A stretch of DNA of 37,867 nucleotides from CAZTAK01 sp964611585 (GCA_964611585.1 CAZTAK010000020.1:1-37867), one strand, 5' to 3'. Shown: positions 8,946 to 18,270, counted from the first letter of the stretch. Program-made: numbers and translations. The notes: a model not told the origin generated them from the sequence alone.

Positions 8946-10355
8946 TCAGAGGTGAATCGGCAGCCCGCCGACGGCCAGCGCCGCTTCCTTCATGCCTTCG
9001 GCCAGCGTCGGGTGGGCGTGCACCGTCGCCGCGATATCTTCCGCCGAGCCGCCGAATTCCATGCACAGCACTGCCTCGTGGATCAGGGTGCCGGCGTCGG
9101 GACCGATGATGTGCACGCCGAGCACCGCGTCGGTGTCGGCATCCGCTAGGGTCTTGATGAAACCGTCGGTGGTCGCGTTGACCCGCGCCCGGCTGACGGC
9201 CGAGAATGGGAATTTTCCGACATTGTATTTGACGCCCTCTTCTGTGAGCTGTTCTTCGGTCTTGCCGACGGTGGCGACCTCGGGCCAGGTGTACACAACG
9301 CCCGCCACCTTGTTGTAATCGACCAGCGGCAGGTGGCCCGCCATGCGCTCGACGCAGGCGATGCCGTCTTCGGATGCCTTGTGGGCCAGCATCGGCCCGG
9401 CGATGACGTCGCCGATGGCATAGATGCCGCTGGCGCTGCTTTGGTAGGCGTCATCGACCGGAATGCGGCCCTGATTGTCGAGGTTGATGCCGGCGGCTTC
9501 GAGCCCGAGACCCCGGGTGAAGGGCCGGCGCCCGATCGACAGCAGCACGACGTCGGCGTCGAGGGTTTCGCCCTTGCCGCCCGCTGCCGGTTCGACACTG
9601 AGGGCAACGCCGGTTTTGGTCGATTTCGCCGCCGTCACCTTGGTGGAAAGTTTGAACTTCATGCCCTGTTTGGTCAGCACGCGCCGGAGCTGCTTGGACA
9701 GTTCGCCGTCCATGCCGGGGACGAGGCGGTCGAGAAATTCGACCACCGTGACCTCGGCGCCGAGGCGCATCCACACCGATCCCATCTCGAGGCCGATGTA
9801 GCCGCCGCCGATCACCACCATCGATTTCGGCACTTTCGGCAGGCTGAGCGCGCCGGTCGAGGACACGATCTTTTTTTCGTCGATCTCGACGCCCGGCAGC
9901 GGCGTCACCTCCGACCCTGTCGCGATCAGAATACGCACCGCCGACAGCAAAATCTTCTTGCCCTTTTTGGGTTTCACCTCGACCGTCCCCGGTCCGGTGA
10001 TCGTCCCGTGGCCGCGGATGTGTTCGATCTTGTTCTTTTTGAACAGAAACGCGATTCCCTTGGTGAGGTCGTCCACCACTTTTTCTTTGCGCGCCATCAT
10101 GGCGGCAAGGTCGAGGGTCACCTTGCCGGTCTTGACGCCGTGATGGCCGAGTCCGTTCGCAGCTTCGGCGTAGAGTTCCGAGGATTGCAGCAGCGCCTTT
10201 GAGGGAATGCAGCCGACGTTAAGGCAGGTGCCGCCCAGCGCATCGCGGGCTTCGACGCAGGCGACCGACATCCCGAGTTGTGCCGCGCGGATCGCGGCGA
10301 CATAACCGCCCGGGCCGCCGCCGATAACAACGAGATCGAAATTCGAAGTACTCAT
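8946..10355 (-). CDS. lpd: Dihydrolipoyl dehydrogenase (E3)
   Basis: Flavoprotein E3 component that reoxidises the lipoamide of the 2-oxoglutarate dehydrogenase complex with NAD+. The protein has 469 residues. The FAD site VVIGGGPGGYVAAIRAAQLG is at about 9-28, and the redox disulfide is Cys44/Cys49 in GGTCLNVGCIPSK. The NAD site has GGGYIGLEMGSVW, and the second FAD contact is GIYAIGDV. The active-site His448-Pro449 lies in HAHPTL near the C-terminus. The ATG at 10355 has GGAGG 8 bases upstream. It is the last gene of the mdh-sucCD-sucA-odhB cluster, 24 bases after the lipocalin-like gene. A copy in this position usually serves the 2-oxoglutarate complex but can also serve pyruvate dehydrogenase. 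Confidence 0.97.
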   Translation of the reverse strand: MSTSNFDLVVIGGGPGGYVAAIRAAQLGMSVACVEARDALGGTCLNVGCIPSKALLQSSELYAEAANGLGHHGVKTGKVTLDLAAMMARKEKVVDDLTKGIAFLFKKNKIEHIRGHGTITGPGTVEVKPKKGKKILLSAVRILIATGSEVTPLPGVEIDEKKIVSSTGALSLPKVPKSMVVIGGGYIGLEMGSVWMRLGAEVTVVEFLDRLVPGMDGELSKQLRRVLTKQGMKFKLSTKVTAAKSTKTGVALSVEPAAGGKGETLDADVVLLSIGRRPFTRGLGLEAAGINLDNQGRIPVDDAYQSSASGIYAIGDVIAGPMLAHKASEDGIACVERMAGHLPLVDYNKVAGVVYTWPEVATVGKTEEQLTEEGVKYNVGKFPFSAVSRARVNATTDGFIKTLADADTDAVLGVHIIGPDAGTLIHEAVLCMEFGGSAEDIAATVHAHPTLAEGMKEAALAVGGLPIHL

Positions 10356-10379
10356 GTCCGTGCCTCCGCTTGTGCCCCC

Positions 10380-10817
10380 TCAATTGCTCGGCCGCCGCCG
10401 CCAGACGATCTCGGCCGTTGATGTGCGCCCGTCGCGCACCCCCTTCGGCGCCACGAGAACGAGATCGCCGCGCTCGAGACGAGCCTCCCGGGGCAAACTT
10501 TCCCCTTCCCAGTTCGGAAAAAAGCTGGCCTCGGGACAATGATATACCGTGTCGCCGCGGATTTCGAACGGGCCGCAATAGGAGACGAAATGTTCGGCGG
10601 CGCCAAGACGTTCGGCCTCGCTGCCGCCGAATAAATCGTTGGAGGCGTAGCGGGCGCGGCCGGCGGGCATCATCAGCGCGTGCATATATCCGTCGTCGCT
10701 GTAGGTCAGCCGCCCGACCGGCGACGGCCCCAACGGCAGGACGACATTGCCCTCGCCGTCGCGGCGCGCGTAACGCACCAGGTGCCAGGTACCAACGAGG
10801 TCTTCGAGCTCCAGCAC
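10380..10817 (-). CDS. Lipocalin-like domain protein, function unknown
   Basis: A 145-residue protein with the pattern of the lipocalin-like (Lipocalin_5) family: LVGTWHLVRY at the N-terminus, PLGPSPVGRLTYSDDGYMHA in the middle, then GRARYASNDLF and SYCGPFEIRGDTVYH. It has no signal peptide or transmembrane segment, so a cytoplasmic small beta-barrel is likely. Ligand and role are unknown. It lies between odhB (23 bases) and lpd (24 bases), all in one direction, so it is almost certainly cotranscribed with the 2-oxoglutarate dehydrogenase genes. The start is a GTG at 10817 with no convincing ribosome site, but the start is supported because VGTW begins only a few residues later. Confidence 0.8.
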   Translation of the reverse strand: MLELEDLVGTWHLVRYARRDGEGNVVLPLGPSPVGRLTYSDDGYMHALMMPAGRARYASNDLFGGSEAERLGAAEHFVSYCGPFEIRGDTVYHCPEASFFPNWEGESLPREARLERGDLVLVAPKGVRDGRTSTAEIVWRRRPSN

Positions 10818-10840
10818 AAGAATGGGACGCCGCAGTCCGG

Positions 10841-12109
10841 CTACATGTCGAACAGGATACGTTGCGGATCCTCGATGCAGTCCTTGACACGCACCAGGAA
10901 CGTTACCGCCTCGCGCCCGTCAATGACGCGGTGATCGTAGCTGAGCGCCACGTACATCATCGGGCGAATTGCGATTTCGTCGCCGACCACCATGGGGCGT
11001 TTCTCGATCTTGTGCATACCGAGGATGCCCGATTGCGGCGGGTTGAGGATCGGCGTCGACAGCAGCGATCCAAACACCCCGCCGTTCGAGATGGTGAACG
11101 TCCCGCCGGTAAGATCTTCGATCGTCAGTTTGCCGTCGCGGGTGCGGATTCCGAGATCGGTGATCGATTTCTCGACCTCAGCGAACGACTTCTTGTCGGC
11201 ATCGCGCAATACAGGAACCACCAGTCCTTGCGGCGCTGATACCGCCACGCTGATATCGTAATAATTCTTGTAAACCAATTCGTCGCCGTCGATCTCGGCG
11301 TTGGCCGAGGGGATTTCGCGCAAAGCAACGATGCAGGCCTTGACGAAGAACGACATGAACCCGAGGCGGACACCGTGTTTTTTCTCGAAAGTTTCGCGAT
11401 AGCGGGTGCGCGCATCGATGACCGCGCTCATGTCGATTTCGTTGAAAGTGGTGAGCATCGCCGCGGTGTTCTGCGCCTCTTTGAGGCGCTCGGCGATACG
11501 CTTGCGAAGCCGCGTCATGCGCACACGTTCTTCGCGCAGGTCGACAGCACGCACCATGACGGGCGCGCCGGGGGTCTCGCCTAGCGCCGCGCTCGGGCTT
11601 TCGCCCCGCTTGCGCGCGGTGCCGTCCTGAAGCGCCTTGAGGACATCGCCCTTGACCAGCCGCCCATCCTTGCCGGTGCCGGTGATCGAAGCGGGATCGA
11701 GGGCGTTTTCGTCGATCAGGCGGCGTACCGCCGGCGACAGCGGCATCAGATCGGCGTTCGCGGCGGCAACAGGGTCGGCCGGCGCCGGTGCTGCGGCGGC
11801 AGCCGGTGCGGCGGATGCGGCCGCGGCGGTCGCCGGGGCCAGTGCGGCCGGTTTCGCGGCTTGGACCCCTTCGCCTTCGGCGATCGCCCCCAGCAGTGCG
11901 CCGACTTCGACGGTAGCGCCTTCGTCCGCGTCGATGCGGCTGAGGGTGCCGGTGTTTGCCGCCGGAACCTCGACGGTGACCTTGTCGGTTTCCAGTTCGA
12001 CCAGCGGCTCGTCCATCGCCACGGCCTCGCCGACGGCCTTGAGCCATTTGGCCACCGTCGCTTCGGTTACGGATTCGCCCAAGGCGGGCACACGGATTTC
12101 AATGGTCAT
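10841..12109 (-). CDS. odhB: 2-oxoglutarate dehydrogenase E2, dihydrolipoyl succinyltransferase
   Basis: Core of the 2-oxoglutarate dehydrogenase complex, transferring the succinyl group from lipoamide to CoA. The protein has 422 residues. The lipoyl domain (about 1-75) carries the modified Lys43 in ELETDKVTVEV. An Ala/Pro-rich flexible linker follows, then the E1/E3-binding domain with LSPAVRRLIDENALDP and GTGKDGRLVKGDV. The C-terminal acyltransferase domain ends in LSYDHRVIDGREAV, holding the catalytic His and Asp. There is a single lipoyl domain, as expected for this enzyme. It follows sucA by 14 bases. Confidence 0.97.
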   Translation of the reverse strand: MTIEIRVPALGESVTEATVAKWLKAVGEAVAMDEPLVELETDKVTVEVPAANTGTLSRIDADEGATVEVGALLGAIAEGEGVQAAKPAALAPATAAAASAAPAAAAAPAPADPVAAANADLMPLSPAVRRLIDENALDPASITGTGKDGRLVKGDVLKALQDGTARKRGESPSAALGETPGAPVMVRAVDLREERVRMTRLRKRIAERLKEAQNTAAMLTTFNEIDMSAVIDARTRYRETFEKKHGVRLGFMSFFVKACIVALREIPSANAEIDGDELVYKNYYDISVAVSAPQGLVVPVLRDADKKSFAEVEKSITDLGIRTRDGKLTIEDLTGGTFTISNGGVFGSLLSTPILNPPQSGILGMHKIEKRPMVVGDEIAIRPMMYVALSYDHRVIDGREAVTFLVRVKDCIEDPQRILFDM

Positions 12110-12123
12110 AGTCAGTTCTTACC

Positions 12124-14982
12124 TCATAGCGAAATCGCATCGTCGATCAGTTGCGCCTGCTCCTTGAGATGGGTCTTCAGCAGGCCGGTCGCGGGTGAGG
12201 CGCTTGCGGCGCGACCGACGAAGGCCGCGCGCTGGCCCTTGCGGCCAATTTTCGCCAGCACCTCTTCGATGCTGGGTTCGACAGAAAACCAAGCGCCCTG
12301 ATTCTTGGGTTCTTCCTGGCACCACACGATATCGGCTTTCTTGAATCGGCTGAGTTCTTCGATCAACGCTTCGTCCGGGAAGGGGTAAAGCTGTTCCAGC
12401 CGCAACACCTGAATATCGCGGATGCCGCGTTTCTCGCGTTCCTCCAGCATGTCATAATAGACCTTGCCCGAACACAACACGACGCGGCGGATCCTAGCAT
12501 CGGCGACATTGTCGCACTTGTCCCACAAAATCCGATGGAACGAATTCTTGGTGCCCATGTCCGAAAGCGTCGAGACCGCCCGTTTATGGCGCAACAAGGA
12601 CTTGGGCGTCATCAGGATCAACGGCTTGCGGAAATTGCGGTGCATCTGCCGCCGCAGAATATGGAAGTAGTTTGCCGGCGTTGTGCAATTCGCGACCTGC
12701 ATGTTGTCGTCGGCGCACAATTGCAGGAATCGTTCGAGGCGCGCGGAACTGTGCTCCGGACCCTGTCCTTCGAGGCCGTGCGGCAGCAGCACCACCAACC
12801 CGCTCATGCGCAGCCATTTACTTTCGCCGGTGGCGATGAACTGGTCGAATATCACCTGGGCGCCGTTGGCAAAATCGCCGAACTGCGCCTCCCACAGCAC
12901 CAGCGCATTGGGTTCGGCCTGGCTATAGCCGTACTCGAATCCGAGAACGCCGAACTCGGACAGGCTCGAATCGACCACCTCGAAGGCGGCCTGAGCGGCG
13001 TCGATGTGGGCAAGCGGCGCGTGGCGGCTTTCGTCGGTCTGGTCGATCAGCACCGCATGGCGCTGCGAAAACGTTCCGCGCTGGGAATCCTGGCCCGACA
13101 GGCGCACGCCGAAGCCTTCCAGCAACAGGCATCCGAAGGCGAGCGCCTCGGCGGTCGCCCAGTCGAACCCCTCGCCGGTCTGGAACATGGTCTGCTTGCG
13201 GTCGAGCAGGCGGCGGACGGTACGGTGGAGGTGAAAATCCGCGGGCACGGCTGTCAGCGCCTGCCCGACTTTCTTCAGGGTCTCGGTCTTGACCCCGGTC
13301 TTGCCGCGCCGCGCGCCGAGTCCGGCGATCTTGAGGCCCTTCCAGCGCCCTTCCAGCCAGTCGGCCTTGTTGGGCTTGTAGGAGGGCGCGGCGGCGAAGT
13401 CGTGCTCGAGGCGGTCGTGAAAATCGACGCGCATCTTTTCGGACTCCTCGGCCGAGATGTATTCGCCTTCGTCGAGATTGCGCGCATAGACTTCCCGCAC
13501 ACCCGGGTGGTGCGCGATTCTGCGGTACATGATCGGCTGTGTGAACGCCGGTTCGTCGCCCTCGTTGTGGCCGTGGCGGCGATAACAGAACATGTCGATT
13601 ACGACGTCGCGGCCGAATTCCTGCCGGAATTCCGTGGCGATGCGCGCGACGTGGACGACGGCCTCGGGATCGTCGCCGTTGACGTGAAGGATCGGCGACT
13701 GCCCGCCTTTGGCCACATCCGACGGGTACGGTGTCGAGCGGCTGAACGTGGGCGCGGTCGTAAACCCGATCTGGTTGTTGACGATGACGTGGATCGTCCC
13801 GGCGGTGCCATACCCCTTGAGATCGGAATAACCGAAGACTTCGCCGACAATGCCCTGGCCGGCAAAAGCGGCGTCGCCGTGCATCAGGACCGCCATCACC
13901 TTGTTGCGGCCGCCCTCGCCGTGCTGGGTCTGTTTGGCGCGCACCTTGCCGGTCACGACCGGATCGACCGCCTCGAGGTGCGAGGGGTTGGGCGACAGCG
14001 ACAGGTGCAGTTCGTCGCCTTCGAAGTCGCGGTCGGCCGAAGTGCCGAGATGATATTTGACGTCGCCCGAACCCTGCACGTCGTCCGGGTGCGCGCTGCC
14101 GCCCTGAAATTCGGAAAAGATCGCGGTGTAGGGTTTGTGCATCACGTTGGCCAGCACGTTGAGCCGGCCGCGATGGGGCATGCCGATAACGATTTCGCGC
14201 ACGCCCAGTTGCGCGGCGCGCTTGTTGATCGCCTCCAGAAGCGGGATCAGCGATTCGCCGCCGTCGATGCCGAAGCGTTTGGTACCGGTGTACTTGACGT
14301 TGAGAAAACGCTCGAATCCCTCAGCCTCGGTCAACTGCTGGAGAATCTTGTGCCGGCCTTCATCGGTGAAGCGCGGCTGGTATTCGTGGCCTTCGATGCG
14401 TTCCTGAATCCATGCCTTTTGGCCGGGATACTGGATGTGCATGAATTCGTAACCGATGGAACCGCAATAGGTCTGCCGCAACACCTGAAGGATTTCGTTG
14501 ACGGTTGCGCTTTCGAGGCCAAGGACGTTGTCGATGAAAATCGGCCGGTCGAGATCGGCGTCGGTGAACCCATAGGACGCCGGTTCGAGTTCCGGGTGGG
14601 GCTCGCGGTTTTCCATTTCGAGGGGGTCGAGCCGCGCGATCAGGTGGCCGCGCACGCGGTAGGCGCGGATCATCATCAGTGCGCGAATCGAATCGAGCGT
14701 GGCGGCGCGTGTGTCGGCCGAAGCCGGCGCGGCCCGGCCGTTGCCCTTGGAGGGTTCCTCCGCCTGTCCGCCCCATTCGGTGAACGGGCCGCCCTCGGGC
14801 ACCCAGCTCGCGCCACGGGCCTCGGCCAGAACATCGTTCATGTCGTCGCCAAGGCCCTCGAAGAAGTACCGCCATTCGGAATCGACCGTTTCGGGCCGCG
14901 TCAGAAAGCGCGCATACAGGTCTTCGATAAAGGCGCCGTTGGCACCGGTCAGGAACGATGTTTTGTCGATCTCGCGAGTCAT
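12124..14982 (-). CDS. sucA: 2-oxoglutarate dehydrogenase E1
   Basis: Thiamine diphosphate-dependent decarboxylase that oxidises 2-oxoglutarate and succinylates the E2 lipoamide. The protein has 952 residues, normal length. The N-terminus has FLTGANGAFIEDLYARFLT, the short peptide used for E2 contact in this family. The thiamine diphosphate motif runs from GDAAFAGQG (about 369-377) to VNNQIGF (about 401-407). GMPHRGRLNVLANV and the C-terminal WCQEEPKNQGAWFSVEP are conserved. The ATG at 14982 gives the standard N-terminus; the ribosome site is weak. It lies 47 bases after sucD. A very long open frame on the opposite strand across this gene is a GC-bias shadow. Confidence 0.98.
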   Translation of the reverse strand: MTREIDKTSFLTGANGAFIEDLYARFLTRPETVDSEWRYFFEGLGDDMNDVLAEARGASWVPEGGPFTEWGGQAEEPSKGNGRAAPASADTRAATLDSIRALMMIRAYRVRGHLIARLDPLEMENREPHPELEPASYGFTDADLDRPIFIDNVLGLESATVNEILQVLRQTYCGSIGYEFMHIQYPGQKAWIQERIEGHEYQPRFTDEGRHKILQQLTEAEGFERFLNVKYTGTKRFGIDGGESLIPLLEAINKRAAQLGVREIVIGMPHRGRLNVLANVMHKPYTAIFSEFQGGSAHPDDVQGSGDVKYHLGTSADRDFEGDELHLSLSPNPSHLEAVDPVVTGKVRAKQTQHGEGGRNKVMAVLMHGDAAFAGQGIVGEVFGYSDLKGYGTAGTIHVIVNNQIGFTTAPTFSRSTPYPSDVAKGGQSPILHVNGDDPEAVVHVARIATEFRQEFGRDVVIDMFCYRRHGHNEGDEPAFTQPIMYRRIAHHPGVREVYARNLDEGEYISAEESEKMRVDFHDRLEHDFAAAPSYKPNKADWLEGRWKGLKIAGLGARRGKTGVKTETLKKVGQALTAVPADFHLHRTVRRLLDRKQTMFQTGEGFDWATAEALAFGCLLLEGFGVRLSGQDSQRGTFSQRHAVLIDQTDESRHAPLAHIDAAQAAFEVVDSSLSEFGVLGFEYGYSQAEPNALVLWEAQFGDFANGAQVIFDQFIATGESKWLRMSGLVVLLPHGLEGQGPEHSSARLERFLQLCADDNMQVANCTTPANYFHILRRQMHRNFRKPLILMTPKSLLRHKRAVSTLSDMGTKNSFHRILWDKCDNVADARIRRVVLCSGKVYYDMLEEREKRGIRDIQVLRLEQLYPFPDEALIEELSRFKKADIVWCQEEPKNQGAWFSVEPSIEEVLAKIGRKGQRAAFVGRAASASPATGLLKTHLKEQAQLIDDAISL

Positions 14983-15029
14983 GTCCGGTCCAGCCTTGCG
15001 GGTTCGGGTCTCACCAGGCGGGGACGGCC

Positions 15030-15911
15030 TCAGCCGCCGGCCTTGAGCGCCTCGACCATGGTGGCGCCGATGGCGGAGGGCGATTCGGATACCGTGATGC
15101 CGGCGCTTTTCATCGCTTCGATCTTGTCTCCGGCGCCGCCCTTACCGCCGGCGATAATCGCGCCGGCGTGACCCATGCGTCGGCCGGGCGGGGCGGTGAC
15201 CCCGGCAATAAAACCGACCACGGGTTTCTTGACTTTGCTGGATTTCAAAAAGTCCGCCGCCTGTTCCTCGGCGCTACCACCGATCTCGCCGATCAGGACG
15301 ATCGATTCCGTCGCCGGATCGGCCAGGAACAGGTCCAGACAATCGACGAAGTTCGTCCCGTTGACAGGATCGCCGCCGATGCCGATGCAGGTCGATTGAC
15401 CGAGGCCGGCGACCGTCGTCTGCGCCACCGCCTCGTACGTAAGCGTCCCCGAGCGCGAGACGATGCCGACACTGCCCTTGACATGAATATGCCCCGGCAT
15501 GATGCCGATCTTGCATTCGTCGGGCGTAATCACGCCGGGACAGTTGGGACCGACCAGCCGCGTATTCGAGGCGGCCAGAACCCGCTTGATCCGGACCATG
15601 TCGAGCACCGGTATGCCTTCGGTGATGCAGACCACGAGTTCGATCTCGGCGTCGATGGCCTCAAGAATGGCGTCGGCGGCAAACGGCGGCGGTACGTAAA
15701 CGACCGAAGCCGTCGCACCGGTTTTCGCCACCGCGTCGGCGACCGTGTCGAACACCGGCAAATCGAGATGGCGCGTGCCGCCCTTTCCGGGGGTCACGCC
15801 GCCCACCATCTTGGTGCCGTAGGCGACCGCCTGTTCCGAATGAAAAGTGCCCTGCGTGCCGGTAAATCCCTGGCAAATGACGCGGGTCCCGCTGTCGATC
15901 AGAACCGACAT
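15030..15911 (-). CDS. sucD: Succinyl-CoA ligase alpha subunit
   Basis: CoA-binding alpha subunit of succinyl-CoA synthetase, making succinate and a nucleoside triphosphate in the TCA cycle. The protein has 293 residues. The N-terminus MSVLIDSGTRVICQGFTGTQ and following GTFHSEQAVAYGT are typical. The CoA-binding fold has VGPNCPGVI and GIVSRSGTLTYE. The phosphorylated residue is His248 in RRMGHAGAII. Its ATG at 15911 shares one base with the sucC stop (TGATG), implying translational coupling. Reading the same frame upstream continues without a stop into sucC, so the start must be placed at this ATG and not at an upstream one. Confidence 0.97.
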   Translation of the reverse strand: MSVLIDSGTRVICQGFTGTQGTFHSEQAVAYGTKMVGGVTPGKGGTRHLDLPVFDTVADAVAKTGATASVVYVPPPFAADAILEAIDAEIELVVCITEGIPVLDMVRIKRVLAASNTRLVGPNCPGVITPDECKIGIMPGHIHVKGSVGIVSRSGTLTYEAVAQTTVAGLGQSTCIGIGGDPVNGTNFVDCLDLFLADPATESIVLIGEIGGSAEEQAADFLKSSKVKKPVVGFIAGVTAPPGRRMGHAGAIIAGGKGGAGDKIEAMKSAGITVSESPSAIGATMVEALKAGG

Positions 15912-17080
15912 CAGGCCGCGTCCCGGACGGCTTTGACGATCTTGCCGGCGGCATCGCCGAGATCGTCGGCGGAAACGATCGGCAGCCCCGATTCGGCGAG
16001 GATCTTCTTGCCGAGTTTGACGTTGGTCCCCTCGAGGCGCACCACCAGAGGCACGTTCAGACTGACCTCGCGCGCCGCCGCCACCACGCCCTCGGCGATC
16101 ACGTCGCAACGCATGATGCCGCCGAAGATGTTGACCAGAATGCCTTCGACGTTGGCGTCCGACAGAATAATCTTGAAGGCTTCGGTCACGCGCTCGCGCG
16201 TCGCGCCGCCCCCGACGTCGAGGAAATTCGCCGGTTCGCCACCGTGCAGCTTGATGATGTCCATGGTCGCCATGGCAAGACCGGCGCCGTTGACCATGCA
16301 GCCGATCGACCCGTCGAGCTTGATGTAATTGAGATCGTGCTTTTGCGCCTCGACCTCGGCCGGGTCTTCTTCGTCCTCGTCGCGCAGATCGGCCACATTC
16401 TTGTGCCGGTAGAGCGCGTTGTCGTCGAAGTTCATTTTCGCGTCGAGCGCCAGCACATCGCCCGCTCCGGTCACCACCAGCGGATTGATTTCCAGCAGGC
16501 TCGCGTCGTTTTCGGTGAAGGCGCGGTAGACGCCGATCACGAATTTGCTCGCCGCCTTGACCTGGGCCCCATCGAGCTTCAGCGCGAAGGCGATCTTGCG
16601 GGCGTGAAAGGCCTGGATGCCGGCGGCGGGATCGACCTGAATCACATGTATCTTTTCCGGCGTCTTGGCCGCCACCGCTTCGATATCCATGCCGCCTTCG
16701 GTCGAGGCCATGATGGCGACGCGGCTGGTCTCGCGGTCGACCAGCATGCCGAGATATAGCTCGCGCGCGATGTCGCAACCGTCTTCGACGTAGATGCGCT
16801 TGACTTCTTTGCCCTGAGGCCCGGTCTGATGCGTGACCAGGGTCATGCCGAGCATCGCCCCGGCGGCATCTTTCACGGCATCCAGCGACTTGACCACCTT
16901 GACGCCGCCGCCCTTGCCGCGGCCGCCGGCATGGATCTGGGCCTTGACCACCCACACCGGGCCACCGAGACCGGCCGCAACTTTGGCCGCCTCGTCAACC
17001 GTATAGGCGACGCCGCCCTTCGGTACCGCAACCCCGTACTGTTCGAGCAGGGCCTTGGCCTGATATTCGTGAATGTTCAT
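15911..17080 (-). CDS. sucC: Succinyl-CoA ligase beta subunit
   Basis: Nucleotide-binding beta subunit of succinyl-CoA synthetase. The protein has 389 residues. The ATP-grasp domain begins MNIHEYQAKALLEQYGVAVP and has VWVVKAQIHAGGRGKGGGVK. The C-terminal domain has LDVGGGATRERVTEAFKIIL and ILVNIFGGIMRCD, the subunit contact and phosphate-binding loops. It overlaps sucD by one base. It lies 170 bases downstream of mdh; that spacer might hold a promoter for the suc-odh genes, but I cannot point to one with confidence. Confidence 0.97.
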   Translation of the reverse strand: MNIHEYQAKALLEQYGVAVPKGGVAYTVDEAAKVAAGLGGPVWVVKAQIHAGGRGKGGGVKVVKSLDAVKDAAGAMLGMTLVTHQTGPQGKEVKRIYVEDGCDIARELYLGMLVDRETSRVAIMASTEGGMDIEAVAAKTPEKIHVIQVDPAAGIQAFHARKIAFALKLDGAQVKAASKFVIGVYRAFTENDASLLEINPLVVTGAGDVLALDAKMNFDDNALYRHKNVADLRDEDEEDPAEVEAQKHDLNYIKLDGSIGCMVNGAGLAMATMDIIKLHGGEPANFLDVGGGATRERVTEAFKIILSDANVEGILVNIFGGIMRCDVIAEGVVAAAREVSLNVPLVVRLEGTNVKLGKKILAESGLPIVSADDLGDAAGKIVKAVRDAA

Positions 17081-17250
17081 GACGCCTGAAATCCCGCGCG
17101 GCGCACCGGCATGGCCGACTCGTGAACTTAGGACACCCGGGAAACCGGGGCCACCCCAGAGACTGGAACCACCTTATCCTACGGCGCCGAAACCAAGCAA
17201 CAGCCGCCAATCAGGCATTCGTCTGTACTGCCACAGTGTTAAGAAAGGTT

Positions 17251-18270
17251 TTACCGCGACTTTCGCGCTCCTTTTCTTCGCCGCGCCGCCGGCGACTTGG
17301 TTGTCTTCTTTTTGAACGCCGGATCGAGCCGCAGCACCGCCCGAATCATCTCTTTCACCGCCCCGACCGAATGGAGGAACTGCTTCTTTTCCCGTGCGCT
17401 GAGGCTGATTTCGATAATCCTTTCCACGCCACCGGCGCCGATCACCACCGGCACGCCGACGTAGAGGCCGCGCACGCCGTATTCGCCGTCGAGATAGGCG
17501 GCGCACGGCAGCACGCGCTTCTTGTCGCGCAGGTACGATTCCGCCATCGTGATCGCCGAGGCCGCCGGGGCGTAGAAGGCCGAGCCGGTTTTCAGCAAGC
17601 CGACGATCTCGGCGCCGCCGTCACGGGTGCGCTGGATGATGGCATCGAGCTGTTCCTTCGTCGTCCAGCCCATCTTGACCAGATCGGGAAGGGGAATTCC
17701 CGCCACCGTCGAATAGCGCGCCAGCGGCACCATGGTGTCGCCATGCCCGCCAAGCACGAAGGCGGTCACATCCTCGACCGAAACATCGAATTCCTGGGCC
17801 AGAAAATACCGGAAGCGCGCCGAATCGAGCACCCCCGCCATGCCGACCACACGTTCGGCGGGCAGGCCGCTCGCCTCGCGAAGCGCCCACACCATGGCGT
17901 CCAGCGGATTAGTGATGCAGATCACAAAGGCATCGGCGGCATATTTGGCTATCCCCTCGCCGACCGCTTTCATCACGCCGGTGTTGATGCCAACAAGATC
18001 GTCGCGGCTCATGCCGGGCTTGCGGGGAACGCCGGCGGTGACGATGACCACATCGGCGCCCTTGATTTTGGCATAACTCTTGGCGCCCGAAAGCTCCGCA
18101 TCGAAACCGTCGACGGGCGAGGACTGCGCCAGATCCAGCGCCTTCCCTTGGGGCAAGCCGCTGACGATGTCGAAAATCACGATATCACCGAGTTCCTTGA
18201 GACCGGCAAGGTGGGCGAGGGTACCGCCGATGTTGCCGCCGCCGATCAAGGCTATTTTATTTCGCGCCAT
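17251..18270 (-). CDS. mdh: Malate dehydrogenase with basic C-terminal tail
   Basis: NAD-dependent malate dehydrogenase of the LDH-like bacterial type, interconverting malate and oxaloacetate. The NAD-binding glycines are in LIGGGNIGGTLAH (about 8-20). The mobile loop with substrate arginines is VPRKPGMSRDDL (81-92) and the catalytic His176 is in GGHGDTMVPL. The normal protein ends soon after AVKEMIRAVLRLDPAF; here about 20 more residues follow, almost all Lys, Arg, Thr, Ser and Ala (starting KKKTTKSPAA), giving 339 residues. AGGAGG stands 5 bases before the ATG at 18270. It is the first gene of the mdh-suc-odh-lpd run and diverges from htpG. Confidence 0.96.
   Translation of the reverse strand: MARNKIALIGGGNIGGTLAHLAGLKELGDIVIFDIVSGLPQGKALDLAQSSPVDGFDAELSGAKSYAKIKGADVVIVTAGVPRKPGMSRDDLVGINTGVMKAVGEGIAKYAADAFVICITNPLDAMVWALREASGLPAERVVGMAGVLDSARFRYFLAQEFDVSVEDVTAFVLGGHGDTMVPLARYSTVAGIPLPDLVKMGWTTKEQLDAIIQRTRDGGAEIVGLLKTGSAFYAPAASAITMAESYLRDKKRVLPCAAYLDGEYGVRGLYVGVPVVIGAGGVERIIEISLSAREKKQFLHSVGAVKEMIRAVLRLDPAFKKKTTKSPAARRRKGARKSR

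Noticed and set aside
12535..15171. An 878-codon open frame on the plus strand opposite sucA
   Set aside because: Its translation resembles no protein family and it lies wholly opposite a fully conserved 2-oxoglutarate dehydrogenase E1 and the sucA-sucD spacer. In GC-rich genomes the antisense frame in register with the codons is often free of stops.
15030..16955. One continuous minus-strand frame of 641 codons covering sucD and part of sucC
   Set aside because: Only the part from the ATG at 15911 is sucD. The upstream part is an Arg-rich out-of-frame reading of sucC, so this is not a fusion protein.
17081..17250. Possible riboswitch or leader ahead of sucC
   Set aside because: The spacer has some short GC inverted pieces but no pattern that I recognise as a known sucC or other RNA motif.
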